A stretch of 64,000 nt of DNA from Luteimonas rhizosphaerae (lineage in GTDB: Bacteria; Pseudomonadota; Gammaproteobacteria; Xanthomonadales; Xanthomonadaceae), in the NCBI RefSeq assembly GCF_002849595.1, contig NZ_NRQR01000013.1, positions 186,001 through 250,000 of the forward strand, in the 5' to 3' direction. Positions within the stretch are counted from its first letter, which is position 1. Each line of letters begins with the position of its first letter. Positions 62,159 to 64,000 of this stretch are shown here, piece by piece. The translations under genes and the position numbers were made by a program. The notes under the pieces are model-generated. The model saw nothing but the letters and a program-made list of their open reading frames with translations. It had not been told where the DNA came from and ran no database searches.

Positions 62159-64000
62159 ATGCGCACCCAATTGCCGCTCCGCCGCACTTTGCTCGCCACC
62201 GTCCTGACCAGCCTGCTGGCCAACCCCGCCCTCGCCGAGACCGCGGCATTGCCGCAGGCCACCGACTTCGACACCGTCGTCGTCACCGCCGCGGGCTTCG
62301 AGCAGAAGCTCACCGACGCGCCCGCCAGCATCAGCGTCATCACCCAGGAAGACCTGACCAAGCGCCCGTACATGACCCTGCTCGACGCGGTGCGCGACAT
62401 CGAAGGCGTGGATGTCGGCGAGACCCGTGACAAGACCGGCCAGGGCACGATCTCCATGCGCGGCATGGGTTCGGACTACACGCTGATCCTGGTCGACGGC
62501 AAGCGCCAGAACAATCACGGCGACATCTACCCGAACAACTTCGGCGGCAACCAGTTCAACCACATCCCGCCGCTGGACGCGATCGAGCGGATCGAAGTGA
62601 TCCGCGGCCCGGCGTCGACGCTGTACGGCGCGGACGCGATGGGCGGCGTGATCAACATCATCACCAAGAAAGTGCTGGATGCCTGGCACGGCTCGGCGAC
62701 GCTCAGCCGCTCGTTCGAGGACAGCGAGTTCGGCGACGACACCACGGTGGACCTGTTCGTGACCGGGCCACTAGTGCCGGGCGTGCTCAATCTCAGCGCG
62801 CGCGCCAGCTGGTACGACCGCGATGCGTCCAACCCGGTCTATGCGCCGATCACCGATCCCGACGGCGTCGAGCGCACGCGCCCGCTCGGATTCGGCGGCG
62901 GCGGCAAGACCGTCGACAACACCAACAAGGCGGGCGGCCTCACGCTCGCGTGGATGCCGAGCGACAACCAGAGCGTGACGCTGGACTACGACACCTCGCG
63001 CCAGGAATACGACAACGCGATCCGGATCAACGACCAGGGCGACGAGGAATACCCGGTCGGCACCGTCGACAACATCAACAGCATCTTCAGCGCGGGCAAT
63101 TTCTGCCTCGGCGCAGCCGGCTCCAACGCCACCGCCTGCCAGTCCAACGGCGGCACCTGGTCGCGCCGCGCCAACCCGCGCGTCGGCTACAGCGCGGTTC
63201 AGGAATTCACCCGCGATGCCTGGTCCTTGACCCACGAAGGGCGTTGGGGCTTCGGCAACAGTTTCGTTTCGCTCGCGCATGTCGCGACCAACAACGACGG
63301 GCGCACGATGCCCTTCACCGTGGACGAGCGCGCGCTGCTGCTGACGATGATCGACGGGACCGGCGACTACGCGGGCCTGTCGCTCGACGAGCGGCGCGCG
63401 ATCGCCGAATCGACGTTCCTGCCGCGTCCGAAGCGCACCCTCGAAAGCGCCCAGTACACGCTGGACGCCAAGCTCGACATCCCGTTCCGGCTCGCGGGCG
63501 AGCACACGGCCGTCATCGGCGCGCAGGTCATCCAGGGCGAGCTGACGGACGGCATCTTCGGTACCGAGCGCGGCGTTTCCGGGCTCGAACAGGAGCACAA
63601 CATGTATTCGCTGTTCGCCGAAGACACCTGGACCATCGTCGAGCCGTTCGCGCTCACCGCGGGCCTGCGCTGGGACGATCACGAAGTCTTCGGCAACCAT
63701 CTGAGCCCACGGCTGTACGGCGTCTACACCGTCAGTCCGCAGTGGACGGTCAAGGGCGGCATCAGCACCGGCTTCAAGACGCCGAAGACGACCCAGCTCT
63801 ACGACGGCGTCACCGGGTTCGGCGGTCAGGGCACGTCGCCGATGTTCGGCAATCCGGACCTGCAGCCCGAGACCAGCACCAGCACCGAACTGGCGGTCTA
63901 CTGGCAGCACCCGCAGGGACACAACTTCAACCTGACCCTGTTCCGCAACGAGTTCGAGGACAAGATCGCGTCCCAGGCCTGCGGAGCCGGCACCCTGCTC
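62159..64000 (+). CDS. TonB-dependent siderophore receptor, FepA/CirA-like (C-terminus beyond window edge)
   Basis: Outer-membrane TonB-dependent receptor; the first 614 codons are present and the end is off the right edge. Signal peptide ends LLANPALAET (about 27). The TonB box region is DTVVVTAAG. The plug domain includes PASISVITQEDL, MRGMGSDYTLILVDGKRQN and IERIEVIRGPASTLYGADAMGGVINIIT. Barrel strands follow (FALTAGLRWDDHEVFGNHLSPRLYGV, STGFKTPKTTQLYDG). The order and motifs match FepA/CirA/BfrA-type ferric-catecholate receptors. The Fur box upstream supports iron control; the ligand is not decided. Confidence 0.93.
   Translation, partial: MRTQLPLRRTLLATVLTSLLANPALAETAALPQATDFDTVVVTAAGFEQKLTDAPASISVITQEDLTKRPYMTLLDAVRDIEGVDVGETRDKTGQGTISMRGMGSDYTLILVDGKRQNNHGDIYPNNFGGNQFNHIPPLDAIERIEVIRGPASTLYGADAMGGVINIITKKVLDAWHGSATLSRSFEDSEFGDDTTVDLFVTGPLVPGVLNLSARASWYDRDASNPVYAPITDPDGVERTRPLGFGGGGKTVDNTNKAGGLTLAWMPSDNQSVTLDYDTSRQEYDNAIRINDQGDEEYPVGTVDNINSIFSAGNFCLGAAGSNATACQSNGGTWSRRANPRVGYSAVQEFTRDAWSLTHEGRWGFGNSFVSLAHVATNNDGRTMPFTVDERALLLTMIDGTGDYAGLSLDERRAIAESTFLPRPKRTLESAQYTLDAKLDIPFRLAGEHTAVIGAQVIQGELTDGIFGTERGVSGLEQEHNMYSLFAEDTWTIVEPFALTAGLRWDDHEVFGNHLSPRLYGVYTVSPQWTVKGGISTGFKTPKTTQLYDGVTGFGGQGTSPMFGNPDLQPETSTSTELAVYWQHPQGHNFNLTLFRNEFEDKIASQACGAGTLL

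Overview
This 64 kb window is very GC-rich (roughly 70 %) chromosomal DNA. Gene content and order point to a gammaproteobacterium of the Xanthomonadaceae/Lysobacteraceae (Lysobacter, Luteimonas, Stenotrophomonas, Xanthomonas relatives). Markers are the MurD2-MurL pair, the fused aspartate kinase/diaminopimelate decarboxylase, a SUF operon led by its own Rrf2 regulator, Oar-type and FepA-type TonB receptors, and the petABC-sspAB block. I see no transposase, integrase, tRNA, rRNA, CRISPR array or plasmid function. It reads as ordinary core chromosome with dense operons and many 1-20 nt overlaps. Because of the GC bias, nearly every gene has long open frames on the opposite strand; these were treated as shadows.

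Layout. 1-2.2 kb: 5' part of an Oar-type TonB receptor (minus). 2.4-4.1 kb: marC, an SDR-like gene and grxD (minus), divergent from a sodB-like gene. 5.1-6.8 kb: purK-purE. 6.9-8.4 kb: Trm112-like gene, nadC, DUF3301. 8.5-12.6 kb: cytochrome bc1 operon petA-petB-petC followed by sspA-sspB. 12.7-19.0 kb: lytic transglycosylase; miaB, phoH, ybeY, ybeX and a DUF4105/Lnb-like membrane protein. 19.1-22.3 kb: GH97 alpha-glucosidase and corA. 22.3-27.9 kb: two divergent CstA-family transporters, each with a small partner protein ending in Cys-Cys, one also with a cysteine-free ArsA-like ATPase. 28.0-30.5 kb: a roadblock/GTPase cassette. 30.7-38.1 kb: DUF819 membrane protein, two S9 peptidases and a POT peptide symporter. 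38.2-39.8 kb: ssb and octaprenyl diphosphate synthase. 40.0-45.9 kb: an overlapping operon supplying peptidoglycan stem residues (aspartate kinase/DAP decarboxylase, a small membrane protein, MurL, MurD2). 46-54.3 kb: two tandem PhzF proteins, a hydrolase, OsmC, an HU protein with a histone-like tail, DUF533, an M23 peptidase and several small envelope proteins. 54.3-61.5 kb: SET protein and the SUF operon (sufR-B-C-D-S, GNAT, Rieske ferredoxin). 61.5-64 kb: Fur box and a FepA-type TonB receptor running off the end.

Three genes (the roadblock-linked GTPase, the aspartate kinase/DAP decarboxylase and sufS) are each broken by a frameshift at a point where about 26-29 nt of conserved coding sequence is missing. 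Two of them should be essential, so assembly errors are the first explanation to test. Two of the three junctions carry the same 13-base sequence.

Other points of biological interest are a sodB-like protein that has lost two of four metal ligands, the CstA/Cys-Cys/ArsA-like gene set, the DAP/D-Glu operon with an uncharacterised membrane protein inside it, and a REP-like repeat family.
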